Below, in pieces: positions 1 to 10,368 of a DNA stretch of 64,000 bases (position 1 is its first letter; each line of letters begins with the position of its first letter). This stretch comes from Thalassotalea eurytherma (GTDB lineage: Bacteria > Pseudomonadota > Gammaproteobacteria > Enterobacterales > Alteromonadaceae): assembly GCF_030161415.1 (NCBI RefSeq), contig NZ_BSSU01000001.1, positions 124,001 to 188,000 on the forward strand. The letters run 5' to 3'. The notes below the pieces were generated by a model. The model was given only the letters and a program-made list of their open reading frames with translations, made no database searches and was not told the origin of the DNA. A program made the translations under genes and the position numbers.

Positions 1-1248
1 GGTAATGTACCCATGCTATGGCTTTTTGCTTTTTTTCTAATACGCACCATTTTGCTGAGCACAACGATGGGTAATAATCTTTATTATCTATTTCCTAGCT
101 ACCCAGAGCTAAAAGGCGTTGAATACCCCATACTGAGTTCAATATCTGTTATCTTTTACTACTTGTTTATTGAAAGCCTTTTTAGACTGCGAAAAACCCT
201 ATTCTCTGGTTATAAGTTTATTAAATTAATCAGTGCTTTATTGGTGGTTTATATACCACTCAGTTTATTGCTAGGTAACGTTGCGCATGTTGCGGTTGGC
301 GCGCTAATGCATTTTGTTGTTACCTTGTCGGTGGCCGTAATCGGTTGGCTGTTATACAAACGTAACGTCAGGCTTTCGTTAGCCATTACCATCATTTCAA
401 TCATTCAGTTATTTATTGGTATTTTGTATTTCTTTAGTTACCAGTACTACTGGTTTGAGCAAGTGCATTTATTGATGTTTGCAGGTTTCTGGCTACATAA
501 TATTTTGGTGATTTTCTTATTGAGTCGCCAATATCGTCATCAAATGCAAGACAAACAAATCGCTCAAAGAGAAGCGATTGCGCAAATGAATGCAACAAAG
601 AAAGCGCAAGAAGAACTATTGGCACTACAAAATATAACGCAAGAAGAACTTGAAACGAGAGTGCAAGAGCGTACTTTCGAACTCAATATCGCTCTACAAG
701 AACTTGAAGAAGCGAACAGAGAATTAGAAGAAAAGAATACGTCAGATGAATTGACGAGTTTGTATAATCGACGTTTCTATGATCAAAAAATAATGGCAGA
801 GTTTAGGCGTAGTAAGCGTAATCTCACACCACTAAGTCTGCTACTAATAGATATAGATTACTTTAAACAAGTGAACGATGAACATGGTCACTTAGGTGGT
901 GATAAATGCTTGATTGCTGTCGCGGCGCAAATGAAACTCACCACGCAGCGCAGTACAGATATAGCTTGCCGATATGGTGGCGAAGAGTTTGTGATTATTC
1001 TGCCAGAAACCGATGAAGAAGGTGCAATGGCGATTGCGGAAAGGTTACGACAGCAAGTAGAAGAGCACACTATTTCCATTGATGAACAGGAAATATCTTT
1101 AACGATAAGTTGCGGTATTTCAACCTATCGACAGGAATCTTTTGCTACAGTAGATACCCTTTTTAGTTGCGCTGATAAGGCCCTTTATCGCGCGAAGAAC
1201 GAAGGCAGAAACCAAGTACAGTTTCTGCCGATAGATTTAGACAAGTAG
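1..1248 (+). CDS. Membrane-anchored diguanylate cyclase (7TM sensor plus GGDEF), 5' end outside window
   Basis: Predicted to make c-di-GMP from two GTP under control of an integral-membrane sensor. The first 180 or so visible residues form a run of hydrophobic helices resembling the 7TMR-DISM membrane module, followed by a charged coiled coil (about residues 180-245 counted from the ATG at 13) and a GGDEF domain. The active-site loop reads RYGGEEF at about 320-326. An RSTD motif upstream matches the RxxD inhibitory I-site, so product inhibition is likely. The frame is open to base 1, and 7TMR-DISM proteins usually carry a periplasmic N-terminal domain, so I treat it as truncated by the window; the ATG at 13 is probably internal. 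It ends 6 bases before hemB and may be co-transcribed with it. Confidence 0.85.
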   Translation, partial: GNVPMLWLFAFFLIRTILLSTTMGNNLYYLFPSYPELKGVEYPILSSISVIFYYLFIESLFRLRKTLFSGYKFIKLISALLVVYIPLSLLLGNVAHVAVGALMHFVVTLSVAVIGWLLYKRNVRLSLAITIISIIQLFIGILYFFSYQYYWFEQVHLLMFAGFWLHNILVIFLLSRQYRHQMQDKQIAQREAIAQMNATKKAQEELLALQNITQEELETRVQERTFELNIALQELEEANRELEEKNTSDELTSLYNRRFYDQKIMAEFRRSKRNLTPLSLLLIDIDYFKQVNDEHGHLGGDKCLIAVAAQMKLTTQRSTDIACRYGGEEFVIILPETDEEGAMAIAERLRQQVEEHTISIDEQEISLTISCGISTYRQESFATVDTLFSCADKALYRAKNEGRNQVQFLPIDLDK

Positions 1249-2265
<1,017 letters not shown>

Positions 2266-2268
2266 GGT

Positions 2269-3753
2269 TTAGCTAAGTTTGATAGTGAGTGTTAAATCGA
2301 ATTTAGCGAGCTCTTTTATTTCTCGTGAAAGCTCATCTTTAATTAAAGGGTGGGCTGACAACCAATCAACATCAAACATAAGTACTAACATTTTATTCTC
2401 GCCACTCACCTTGAGTATCGGTAGCTGATCTTGCTGCCTGCGACTTGCTAGAATAATTGCGACACGAAGTATCATTAACATGGCTAAACATCGTGTTTTA
2501 GGCAGTAATTGGTTATCTAATACCCCCTTTTTGATGCTATCTTTTTGTTGTTGAACCAACATGGCAAGCGTTTGCTTTTCACTTTGATTAAAACCAGGCA
2601 TCTGACTATGTTCGATAATATAGGCGCCATGATGCTGGTGTTGCTTATATTCAATCAAAAGCCCGATTTCATGCAGCTGACAAGCTGCGCCTAGAATAAA
2701 AGCATCTTGTTGGCCCAGTTGTGCGTTGGTTGGTGCGTATGCATCGAAAAGTTGTTTAGCTAGATATAACACACGAGCGCCGTGATCTTGTTCAACGTGA
2801 TACTTGCTCATCATTGAATTGATTGTCAACGTTGCGATGTCGACATTTTTCGTTGTTGGTAGCATGTCATAGAGTAAGCCTTCACGTAAGGCGCCAGAAG
2901 ACAAATGTAGCCTGTCGACCTGAAAGCTTTCAAACAAAGCAATCAAGATACATAGGCCACTGGCAAAAACAGGAATGCGCTCTCCAACTAAGCCATCTAG
3001 GGCGATATTATCGAAGGACTTACAGTCGATTAATTGTTGTTTGGTTTGAATCAGAAAGTCGTAGTCAATTAATGTGGGTTGTTTGGCATACATCAACATT
3101 TCAGCAAGAGCTTGCATCGTGCCACTGCCACCTAAAACAACCTGATGTTCAATATCTTGGTAGTCTTTTACGACAGGCGTAATCTGTGTTTTGGCATGGG
3201 CTATTGCTTGGCTAAAAGCCGCTTGTGTTAATTCACCGGTGGCAAAAAATGCTTGGTTAAACGTGACACAGCCAATATCTAAACTGACGGCTTTTATCGG
3301 ATCGATATTTTCGCCAATGATGATTTCTGTACTGGCTCCACCAATATCAAATATCAATTTATTGCCAAGAATATTAGATGTGTAGGCAACGCCTTTATAA
3401 ATGGTTTTGGCTTCTTCTTCGCCAGACAGCAAGGTAATGTTTTGACCAAGAATCTGATTGGCTTGCTGCAAGAATGTGTCGCGATTGTTTGCCAGTCTTA
3501 GCGTTGCCGTAGCTACGATGCGAATGTTTTGTTTTGGAAAGTCTTGTAAACGTTCAGCGAAAAAACGCATACACTCAAGGCCTCGAGCAATGCTCTTGGC
3601 ACTTAAGTTATTATTTTTATCTAAGCCACTTGCTAACCGAACTTTACGCTTAACTTTGTCAACAATTTGTACGCTGTCTGCTAATTGTCGGGTAATTAGC
3701 ATATGAAAGCTATTGGAGCCTAAATCAATAACAGCATACAAAGGTGATGACAT
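2269..3753 (-). CDS. gppA: Guanosine-5'-triphosphate,3'-diphosphate pyrophosphatase / exopolyphosphatase (GppA/Ppx family)
   Basis: Member of the ASKHA-fold Ppx/GppA phosphatases, which hydrolyse pppGpp to ppGpp and/or trim polyphosphate. The 494-residue protein starts with the phosphate-binding loop VIDLGSNSFHML (about residues 8-19), has the second loop FDIGGASTEI near 140, and carries an all-helical HD-like C-terminal half. The position just downstream of rhlB matches E. coli gppA, which favours GppA over Ppx, although sequence alone does not fully separate them. It begins 5 bases after rhlB on the same strand, so the two are almost certainly one transcript. Confidence 0.9.
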   Translation of the reverse strand: MSSPLYAVIDLGSNSFHMLITRQLADSVQIVDKVKRKVRLASGLDKNNNLSAKSIARGLECMRFFAERLQDFPKQNIRIVATATLRLANNRDTFLQQANQILGQNITLLSGEEEAKTIYKGVAYTSNILGNKLIFDIGGASTEIIIGENIDPIKAVSLDIGCVTFNQAFFATGELTQAAFSQAIAHAKTQITPVVKDYQDIEHQVVLGGSGTMQALAEMLMYAKQPTLIDYDFLIQTKQQLIDCKSFDNIALDGLVGERIPVFASGLCILIALFESFQVDRLHLSSGALREGLLYDMLPTTKNVDIATLTINSMMSKYHVEQDHGARVLYLAKQLFDAYAPTNAQLGQQDAFILGAACQLHEIGLLIEYKQHQHHGAYIIEHSQMPGFNQSEKQTLAMLVQQQKDSIKKGVLDNQLLPKTRCLAMLMILRVAIILASRRQQDQLPILKVSGENKMLVLMFDVDWLSAHPLIKDELSREIKELAKFDLTLTIKLS

Positions 3754-3758
3754 AACAC

Positions 3759-5021
3759 TTAGTTTCTACGTTGTTTGTTATACGGTGTTTTTGAACGGTT
3801 TTGGCCACCGTTATGAGGCTTGTGACGACGTTGTCTTGGCTTCGGCTTTGGTAAGTCAGTTAACAGCGCATCATGATCATATTTGCTAACAGGTAAAACA
3901 TGCTCGATATAGTCTTCAATTGCAGGCAAGTTAAAAACGTACTCTTCGCACGCTAAGCTAATAGCATGACCTGACTCACCAGCACGACCAGTACGGCCAA
4001 TTCGGTGAACATAATCTTCACAGTCATCTGGTAAATCATAGTTAAAGACATGTGTTACTAACGGAATATGTAAACCACGAGCAGCAACATCAGTCGCCAC
4101 TAAAATATCAAGAGTACCTTTAGTGAAACCTTCCAAAATATGTAAGCGTTTCTTCTGCGGAATATCACCGGTTAACAAACCGACACGATGCTTATCGGCA
4201 ATTAAATGGTTATAAATATTTTCACAAGAGTGCTTGGTGTTGGCAAAAATTATGGCTTTATCAGGCCACTCTTCTTCAAGCAAGGTTTGTAGTAGAAGCA
4301 TTTTATCTTCATTAGATGGATAAAATAATTCTTCACTAATACGTAAATTGGTTTTTTGTTCTGGTTCAATTTCAACGCTAACCGGCTCATTCATATGCTC
4401 AAAGGCGAGTTCTTTGACACGAAATGATAGCGTTGCTGAAAACAGCATATTTAAACGCTTGGTTGCTGGTGGCATTTTTCTGAACAGATAGCGAATATCT
4501 TTAATGAAGCCCAAATCGAACATGCGATCGGCTTCATCAAGAACAACGGCTTCTATTTCATCTAATCGGTAAATACCTTGCTTTAGGTAATCGATTAAAC
4601 GACCACAAGTACCGATAACAATATCAACGCCTTGTTCTAATTGTTCACGCTGTGAATCATAACCTTCACCACCGTAAACAACCGCTACGCGTAAGCCTGT
4701 GCTTTTAGCCATTTCAATCGCGTCACGATGAATTTGTACAGCAAGTTCACGCGTAGGCGCCATGATAATTGCACGAGGGTTTTTCGATGCTTTGTTGTCT
4801 GACTGCAACAAGCGGTGGAAAGTTGCTGCTAAAAAGGCAATAGTTTTGCCTTCACCTGTTTGTGCTTGACCTGCAATATCTTTACCTTCAATTAATACTG
4901 GCAATGATTTTGCCTGAATTGAAGTACATTGTTGAAAGCCCATGGCATGTAAACCGGTCACAACTTGTGGCGCTAGGTTAAGATCGGTAAACTTTTTATC
5001 TGATAAGTGAGTGTTTTTCAT
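3759..5021 (-). CDS. rhlB: ATP-dependent RNA helicase RhlB (DEAD-box)
   Basis: DEAD-box helicase that unwinds structured RNA for the RNase E degradosome. The 420-residue protein has the Walker A motif AQTGEGKT (53-60; most RhlB proteins have T where this has E), PTREL near 89-93, DEAD at 162-165, SAT near 195 and HRIGRTGR in the second RecA-like lobe. The basic, Arg/Lys/Asn-rich C-terminal tail (last about 30 residues) is typical of the family. It is read divergently from trxA across a 215-base promoter region and is followed by gppA, the E. coli arrangement. Confidence 0.96.
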   Translation of the reverse strand: MKNTHLSDKKFTDLNLAPQVVTGLHAMGFQQCTSIQAKSLPVLIEGKDIAGQAQTGEGKTIAFLAATFHRLLQSDNKASKNPRAIIMAPTRELAVQIHRDAIEMAKSTGLRVAVVYGGEGYDSQREQLEQGVDIVIGTCGRLIDYLKQGIYRLDEIEAVVLDEADRMFDLGFIKDIRYLFRKMPPATKRLNMLFSATLSFRVKELAFEHMNEPVSVEIEPEQKTNLRISEELFYPSNEDKMLLLQTLLEEEWPDKAIIFANTKHSCENIYNHLIADKHRVGLLTGDIPQKKRLHILEGFTKGTLDILVATDVAARGLHIPLVTHVFNYDLPDDCEDYVHRIGRTGRAGESGHAISLACEEYVFNLPAIEDYIEHVLPVSKYDHDALLTDLPKPKPRQRRHKPHNGGQNRSKTPYNKQRRN

Positions 5022-5163
5022 CCGCGTAGCTTAACAGGTAAGCAGTTAATAAAAAACTATTGATTATTGTTTCTTGCGCCCCCATATAAGCGTTAACGAG
5101 AAATTTAAACATTTCGGTTAAGCAATTTCGCTATTAGATTGAAGCAAGGGTTATAACACTTGT

Positions 5164-5193
5164 TTGGTATCTTGATAAAGTTAGCGTTATAAT
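5164..5193 (+). promoter_or_regulatory. Predicted sigma-70 promoter of trxA
   Basis: A perfect TATAAT stands at 5188-5193, 43 bases before the trxA ATG, preceded at 18-base spacing by TTGGTA (5164-5169) as a weaker -35 element. Position and orientation fit trxA. Inferred from consensus matching only. Confidence 0.5.
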
Positions 5194-5236
5194 CTTTTAC
5201 CATTAGGCAGTTAGGCCACATACAACGGAGAAAATA

Positions 5237-5563
5237 ATGAGCGATAAAATTGTTCAGCTAACAGATGATAGCTTTGATGCAGACGTTATCAACGCATCAG
5301 GTCCAGTACTTGTTGATTTTTGGGCTGAATGGTGTGGTCCTTGTAAAATGATCGCCCCGCTATTAAATGATATTGCTGAAGAATACGACGGCAAAGTTAC
5401 AGTAGCTAAGCTAAACATTGATCAGAATGCTGCTACACCACCAAAGTTCGGTATTCGTGGTATCCCAACGTTATTATTATTTAAAGATGGTAATGTTGCA
5501 GACACTAAAGTAGGTGCCTTATCAAAAACTCAATTAAAAGAGTTTTTAGATAACAACTTATAA
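5237..5563 (+). CDS. trxA: Thioredoxin 1
   Basis: Small cytoplasmic disulfide reductase of 108 residues with the canonical active site WCGPC at residues 32-36 and the cis-proline loop GIRGIPTL near 74-81. It keeps ribonucleotide reductase, methionine sulfoxide reductase and other proteins reduced. A good Shine-Dalgarno (acggag) precedes the ATG. The gene is monocistronic by appearance: promoter upstream, strong hairpin terminator immediately after the stop. Position between rhlB and rho is conserved in gammaproteobacteria. Confidence 0.98.
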   Translation: MSDKIVQLTDDSFDADVINASGPVLVDFWAEWCGPCKMIAPLLNDIAEEYDGKVTVAKLNIDQNAATPPKFGIRGIPTLLLFKDGNVADTKVGALSKTQLKEFLDNNL

Positions 5564-5565
5564 TA

Positions 5566-5590
5566 AAAAGCCCTTTTAAGGGCTTTTTTG
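5566..5590 (+). terminator. Rho-independent terminator of trxA
   Basis: An AAAAAGCCC arm pairs with GGGCTTTTT across a short TTTTAA centre, and the stem runs directly into a T-tract, starting 3 bases after the trxA stop codon. Confidence 0.93.
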
Positions 5591-5613
5591 CTATTTAAGC
5601 CAATAAAAAATAG

Positions 5614-5633
5614 AAAGAAAGCATGCTTTCTTT
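5614..5633. repeat. 20-base perfect palindrome in the rho leader
   Basis: Perfect self-complementary sequence centred at 5623/5624 (each arm AAAGAAAGCA and its complement), 24 bases past the trxA terminator and 131 bases before rho. In RNA it could form an 8-bp stem with a CAUG loop. It lacks a long T-tract, so it is not an obvious terminator. It might be a protein-binding site or part of rho autoregulation; the role is unknown. Confidence 0.6.
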
Positions 5634-5764
5634 ACCTAATAGAAAATTAATGCTAAGTTTAGCATTCAACCGAAATACACATATCAACCCAATCACTTTC
5701 TATAATAATTTATAGCTACCCACCTGGTGGCCAAAAATATTAAATATTATTAAGTACTCTCACT

Positions 5765-7024
5765 ATGAATCTTACCGAACTTAAAGAAAAATCGATTAAC
5801 GAATTGGTGCAACTTGCTGAGTCAATGAAACTTGAGCATTTAGCTAGGCACCGCAAGCAAGACATTATATTTGCTATCTTAAAAGCGCATGCTAAAAGCG
5901 GTGAAGATATCTTTGGCGGTGGTGTACTTGAAATACTGCAAGATGGTTTTGGTTTCTTGCGTTCAGCAGACTCTTCGTATTTAGCTGGACCAGATGATAT
6001 TTATGTATCGCCAAGTCAAATTAGACGTTTTAGTTTGCGAACGGGTGATACGATTCAAGGCAAGATTCGTCCACCGAAAGATGGTGAACGATATTTTGCC
6101 TTATTAAAAGTTAATGAAGTTAACTTTGATCGTCCTGAAAACTCTCGTAATAAAATCCTTTTTGAAAACTTAACACCAATTCATGCCAACGAACGTCTAG
6201 GTATGGAGCGCGGTAATGGTTCTACGGAAGATATTACTGCACGTACTTTAGACTTAGCGTCGCCAATTGGTAAAGGTCAACGTGGCCTTATCGTTGCACC
6301 ACCTAAAGCGGGTAAAACGTTACTACTTCAAAACATCGCACAAAGTATCGCTCATAATCATCCTGAGTGTGAGTTAATGGTATTACTAATCGATGAGCGT
6401 CCTGAAGAAGTGACTGAAATGCAACGCCTAGTAAAAGGTGAAGTAGTTGCTTCAACATTTGATGAGCCAGCGAGCCGTCACGTGCAGGTTGCTGAAATGG
6501 TTATTGAAAAAGCCAAGCGTTTAACTGAACACAAAAAAGATGTTGTGATTTTATTAGATTCAATTACCCGTCTAGCACGTGCTTACAACACGGTTATTCC
6601 TTCGTCAGGTAAAATCTTAACGGGTGGTGTAGATGCAAATGCCTTGCACCGTCCAAAACGTTTCTTCGGTGCAGCACGTAACATTGAAGAAGGTGGTAGC
6701 TTAACGATTATTGCTACAGCCTTGATTGAGACTGGCTCTAAGATGGATGAGGTGATTTACGAGGAATTCAAAGGTACTGGTAATATGGAATTACACCTAT
6801 CTCGTAAAGTTGCAGAAAAACGTGTTTTCCCAGCTATTCATATTAATCGCAGTGGTACACGTCGTGAAGAGCTATTAACAAAACCTGACGAATTACAAAA
6901 AATGTGGATTTTACGTAAAATCGTGCATGAGATGGGCGAAATTGACGCCATGGAATTCCTCATTGATAAACTAGCAATGACGAAAACTAATGATGAGTTC
7001 TTCGATTCGATGAAACGTAAATAA
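5765..7024 (+). CDS. rho: Transcription termination factor Rho
   Basis: Hexameric RNA-dependent ATPase that ends transcription at rut sites. At 419 residues it matches E. coli Rho in length. Visible parts are the N-terminal helical and cold-shock-like RNA-binding region (about 1-125), Walker A APPKAGKT (178-185), Walker B ending in VVILLDSI (about 258-266) and the [22 protein letters not shown]-loop region. The ATG has only a weak Shine-Dalgarno. A roughly 200-base leader separates it from trxA, as in relatives where rho is autoregulated. A hairpin terminator follows. Confidence 0.98.
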   Translation: MNLTELKEKSINELVQLAESMKLEHLARHRKQDIIFAILKAHAKSGEDIFGGGVLEILQDGFGFLRSADSSYLAGPDDIYVSPSQIRRFSLRTGDTIQGKIRPPKDGERYFALLKVNEVNFDRPENSRNKILFENLTPIHANERLGMERGNGSTEDITARTLDLASPIGKGQRGLIVAPPKAGKTLLLQNIAQSIAHNHPECELMVLLIDERPEEVTEMQRLVKGEVVASTFDEPASRHVQVAEMVIEKAKRLTEHKKDVVILLDSITRLARAYNTVIPSSGKILTGGVDANALHRPKRFFGAARNIEEGGSLTIIATALIETGSKMDEVIYEEFKGTGNMELHLSRKVAEKRVFPAIHINRSGTRREELLTKPDELQKMWILRKIVHEMGEIDAMEFLIDKLAMTKTNDEFFDSMKRK

Positions 7025-7042
7025 ATCAATAGTGCATTTAAG

Positions 7043-7067
7043 AGCCAGCTTGATTGCTGGCTTTTTC
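7043..7067 (+). terminator. Rho-independent terminator of rho
   Basis: Stem AGCCAGC / GCTGGCT with a 6-base loop, followed by TTTTT, starting 18 bases after the rho stop. It shows that the ATG at 7032 is not the start of the next gene, since that would place the hairpin inside its coding region. Confidence 0.9.
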
Positions 7068-7085
7068 GTATCTGGTAATAGAGAA

Positions 7086-7853
7086 ATGTTAGTACCGAGA
7101 TTTTTTAAAAAGTTAAGTAAATTAGTTAGCTATAAATCAAGCAGCTTGTTCTTGGCGATCCTTACATTTGCTTTGTTTGGGCAACTCAATATCGCGAAAG
7201 CAGTTGAGTTGCGCATTGTTACGGAAAATTCTTACCCTATACAGTACCTAGAAAACAATACCGTAAAAGGTAAAAATGCCAATACGGTCAATATAATGCT
7301 TAAACAAGCGCATGTTGAAAGTAAGATAGAATTTATGCCTTGGGCACAGGCATCTAATATTGCTCAATCATTCCCTAACGTCATGATTTTTTCTATTGCG
7401 CGGACACCGGCACGAGAGCATGAATTTATTTGGGGGCGTCCAATTACCGATCTAAGTTACTCACTCTATACCTTAAAAGAGAATGTTGAAGCTTTTCAGA
7501 AGTTATCGGTTGATCAATTGAAGCAGTTAAGTATTGGGGCTATTCGTAATTCTGCAACCGAACAATATTTAGCAGAAAGCCAATTTTCAAATATTCAAGC
7601 GGTCAATAATCCTGTTCAGATGATAAGTATGTTGAACAAGGGGCGCATTGATGCGATTCCAGCCAATAACACGAGTATTGCAGCGTTTTGTCAAAAAATG
7701 AGCCTGCAATGTGATCTATTAATGCCGTTTTATCCGTTACCTGTACCATCTACGCAATTATACTTTGCTTTTAGTAAAGGCACTGATCCAAAATTGATTA
7801 ATCGCCTTTTACAGGCATATGATAATTCGCCAGATATCGAAAAACTAAACTAG
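7086..7853 (+). CDS. Periplasmic solute-binding protein (amino-acid ABC transporter SBP_bac_3-like)
   Basis: A 255-residue exported protein. From the chosen ATG it has a basic N-terminus, a hydrophobic core and a likely signal peptidase site after NIAKA (about residue 41), then the fold signature ELRIVTENSYPIQYLENNTVKGKNAN, typical of type-II periplasmic binding proteins of the polar amino acid family. No permease or ATPase lies nearby, so it may be an orphan receptor or sensor rather than a transporter subunit. I moved the start from 7032 to 7086 because the rho terminator lies between them and the signal peptide begins properly at 7086. Ligand unknown. Confidence 0.8.
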   Translation: MLVPRFFKKLSKLVSYKSSSLFLAILTFALFGQLNIAKAVELRIVTENSYPIQYLENNTVKGKNANTVNIMLKQAHVESKIEFMPWAQASNIAQSFPNVMIFSIARTPAREHEFIWGRPITDLSYSLYTLKENVEAFQKLSVDQLKQLSIGAIRNSATEQYLAESQFSNIQAVNNPVQMISMLNKGRIDAIPANNTSIAAFCQKMSLQCDLLMPFYPLPVPSTQLYFAFSKGTDPKLINRLLQAYDNSPDIEKLN

Positions 7854-7927
7854 TTATTGTTAACGCTTAATGCTTTCAATGACGACTCAAGCTATAATGC
7901 TCAGCAAATTTTAGAACGCCACGCTCA

Positions 7928-9403
7928 ATGAAATACAAAGACTTACGTGATTTTATAGAACAGTTAGAAGCTATTGGTCAGCTCAAGCGTATCCCGCAGG
8001 AGATATCAACGGAGCTAACCATGACCGAGATCAGTGATCGCACATTGCGTGCCAAAGGTCCTGCCCTGCTGTTTGAAAACCCTAAAGGTTTTGACATGCC
8101 AGTGTTAACTAATTTATTTGGTACACCTGAGCGTGTTGCACTGGCGATGGGGCAACCCGATTTAACAGCGTTAAGAGAACTTGGTAAATTGCTCGCTATG
8201 TTAAAAGAGCCAGAGCCGCCTAAGGGTTTTCGCGACGCCTTAAGCAAATTACCTGTCTATAAAAAAGTGCTTAATATGCCTGCTAAACAGGTTAAAAAAG
8301 CAGCTTGTCAGGAAGTTGTCCTAACTGGTGACGACGTTGATTTAACGAAGCTACCTATTCAATTGTGTTGGCCAGGCGATGTTGCTCCTTTGATTACTTG
8401 GGGTTTAACAATTACGAAAGGGCCGCATAAAAAACGCCAAAATTTAGGTATTTATCGACAGCAGTTACTCGGTAAGAATAAGTTGATTATGCGTTGGTTA
8501 TCTCACCGTGGCGGTGCCTTAGACTTTTTCGAGTGGAAAAAGGAACATCCAGGAGAGAAATTCCCTGTTTCAGTGGCGTTAGGTGCAGATCCGGCAACTA
8601 TTCTTGGTGCGGTGACCCCAGTACCAGATACCTTATCTGAATATGCTTTTGCTGGCCTTTTACGCGGCAGTAAAACTGAAGTCACCCAATCGGTTAGTAA
8701 TGACTTGCAGGTGCCTGCGTCAGCTGAAATTGTGTTAGAAGGTTATATCGATCCGGACGAAATGGCACCGGAAGGGCCTTATGGCGATCATACTGGCTAT
8801 TATAATGAAGTAGATGACTTTCCTGTTTTTACAGTGACTCATATTACTCAGCGCCAAAAGCCAATTTATCACAGTACATACACTGGCCGTCCGCCAGATG
8901 AACCGGCTATTCTTGGCGTAGCGTTAAATGAAGTGTTTGTGCCGATTATCCAAAAGCAATTCCCTGAGATTGTCGATTTTTATTTGCCACCTGAAGGCTG
9001 CTCATACCGTATGGCGGTTGTCACGATTAAGAAGCAATATCCGGGGCATGCTAAGCGTGTCATGATGGGAGTATGGTCATTCTTGCGTCAATTTATGTAC
9101 ACTAAATTTGTTATTGTATGTGATGATGACGTCAATGCGCGCGATTGGCATGACGTGATATGGGCAATGACCACAAGGATGGATCCAACCCGTGATACCA
9201 CCTTAATTGACAACACACCAATAGACTATTTAGATTTTGCATCGCCAGTATCGGGTTTAGGCTCTAAAATGGGTTTAGATGCAACCAATAAATGGCCGGG
9301 TGAAACCGACCGAGAATGGGGCGTACCCATTGTCATGGATGAAGAAATTAAACAAGAAGTGGATGATATTTGGCAATCACTCGGCATTTTAGACGAGTCT
9401 TAA
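7928..9403 (+). CDS. ubiD: 4-hydroxy-3-polyprenylbenzoate decarboxylase UbiD
   Basis: Prenylated-FMN-dependent decarboxylase removing the carboxyl group of 4-hydroxy-3-polyprenylbenzoate in ubiquinone synthesis. The 491-residue length and the N-terminus [20 protein letters not shown] match the family, and the region [12 protein letters not shown] contains the conserved metal/cofactor-binding glutamate neighbourhood. It needs prFMN made by UbiX, which is encoded outside this window. It is followed after 34 bases by fre, the E. coli order. Confidence 0.96.
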   Translation: MKYKDLRDFIEQLEAIGQLKRIPQEISTELTMTEISDRTLRAKGPALLFENPKGFDMPVLTNLFGTPERVALAMGQPDLTALRELGKLLAMLKEPEPPKGFRDALSKLPVYKKVLNMPAKQVKKAACQEVVLTGDDVDLTKLPIQLCWPGDVAPLITWGLTITKGPHKKRQNLGIYRQQLLGKNKLIMRWLSHRGGALDFFEWKKEHPGEKFPVSVALGADPATILGAVTPVPDTLSEYAFAGLLRGSKTEVTQSVSNDLQVPASAEIVLEGYIDPDEMAPEGPYGDHTGYYNEVDDFPVFTVTHITQRQKPIYHSTYTGRPPDEPAILGVALNEVFVPIIQKQFPEIVDFYLPPEGCSYRMAVVTIKKQYPGHAKRVMMGVWSFLRQFMYTKFVIVCDDDVNARDWHDVIWAMTTRMDPTRDTTLIDNTPIDYLDFASPVSGLGSKMGLDATNKWPGETDREWGVPIVMDEEIKQEVDDIWQSLGILDES

Positions 9404-9437
9404 GCTTGAAAATCCTTTTATAGATGTAAGGTTTACT

Positions 9438-10133
9438 ATGAACACAATTACTTGTCAGGTAGAGCAACTTAGCTCTTTAACAGATCATGTATACAAAGTG
9501 CTGTTAAAGCCTGAACAAGCTGTAACGTTTGAAGCGGGACAGTATTTAAACTTTGTTATGAGTGAGGATGACAAACGTCCATTCTCAATAGCTAGTGCGC
9601 CAGAAAGCGAACTGATTGAATTACAGATAGGTGCATTTGGTGCAGACAGTTACCCAATGCAAGTAATTGATAGAATCAAAGACACCGATCAAGTAACGAT
9701 AGAAATGCCAGCTGGCAATGCGCAATTTAGAGATGACAATCAGCGCCCTATTTTACTATTAGCTGGTGGCACAGGGTTTTCTTACATTAAGTCTATTTTT
9801 GAGCATTTAGTGAATCAAAACTTCCAACGTCCAGTTATTGTATATTGGGGCTTGCGCGAGCCTAGCGCTTGTTATGAACTAGATGAAACTAAAGCGATGA
9901 TCGAGAAACTAGCTGATGGTAGCTTCATTCCGGTGGTAGAGAATCCAAATGAAGACTGGCAAGGTAAAGTAGGCCTTGTGCATGAAGTGGCAATGAAAGA
10001 CATTGTGAGCTTTGAACCTTATGACATTTACCTAGCAGGTCGTTTTGAAATGGTAGGCAAAGTACGTCAAGACTTTATTGAGCAAGGCGGTATCAAAGAG
10101 CATATGTTTGGCGATGCTTTTGCCTTTATTTAA
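9438..10133 (+). CDS. fre: NAD(P)H-flavin reductase Fre
   Basis: Reduces free flavins with NAD(P)H; in this neighbourhood it is also implicated in supplying reduced flavin to UbiD/UbiX chemistry. The 231-residue protein has the flavin-binding motif RPFSIAS (47-53) and the pyridine-nucleotide loop GGTGFSY (110-116). It is the cytoplasmic ferredoxin-reductase-like type with no iron-sulfur domain. It is co-directional with ubiD and closed by a terminator. Confidence 0.94.
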   Translation: MNTITCQVEQLSSLTDHVYKVLLKPEQAVTFEAGQYLNFVMSEDDKRPFSIASAPESELIELQIGAFGADSYPMQVIDRIKDTDQVTIEMPAGNAQFRDDNQRPILLLAGGTGFSYIKSIFEHLVNQNFQRPVIVYWGLREPSACYELDETKAMIEKLADGSFIPVVENPNEDWQGKVGLVHEVAMKDIVSFEPYDIYLAGRFEMVGKVRQDFIEQGGIKEHMFGDAFAFI

Positions 10134-10158
10134 TCATCAGTAAAACATTTGTCCCTTT

Positions 10159-10191
10159 AAAGCCAGTTTGACTATTCATGCTGGCTTTTTT
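10159..10191 (+). terminator. Rho-independent terminator of ubiD-fre
   Basis: Arms AAAGCCAG and CTGGCTTT are separated by 14 bases and followed by a T-run, 25 bases after the fre stop. Confidence 0.8.
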
Positions 10192-10368
10192 GTCTCATTT
10201 TTTTGCCCATTTCTTTATGTCTTCTCTATAAGATATCCTTTGCTTATGAAATAGTTGACTAAAAACTCAACTAATTTAAAGTAGTTAGCTCACTAAAATG
10301 CGTTACAGATAAAGAATTTACGTTTTAGTTACTCTATTTGCAGCAAGTAATAAATGAAAAGGACATTC

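Noticed and set aside
2823-3706. Three plus-strand frames within gppA.
   Set aside because: Antisense shadows of a clear GppA/Ppx gene; their translations show no family features.
7032-7085. ATG at 7032 as start of the solute-binding protein.
   Set aside because: It would place the rho terminator inside the coding region and put extra residues before the signal peptide.
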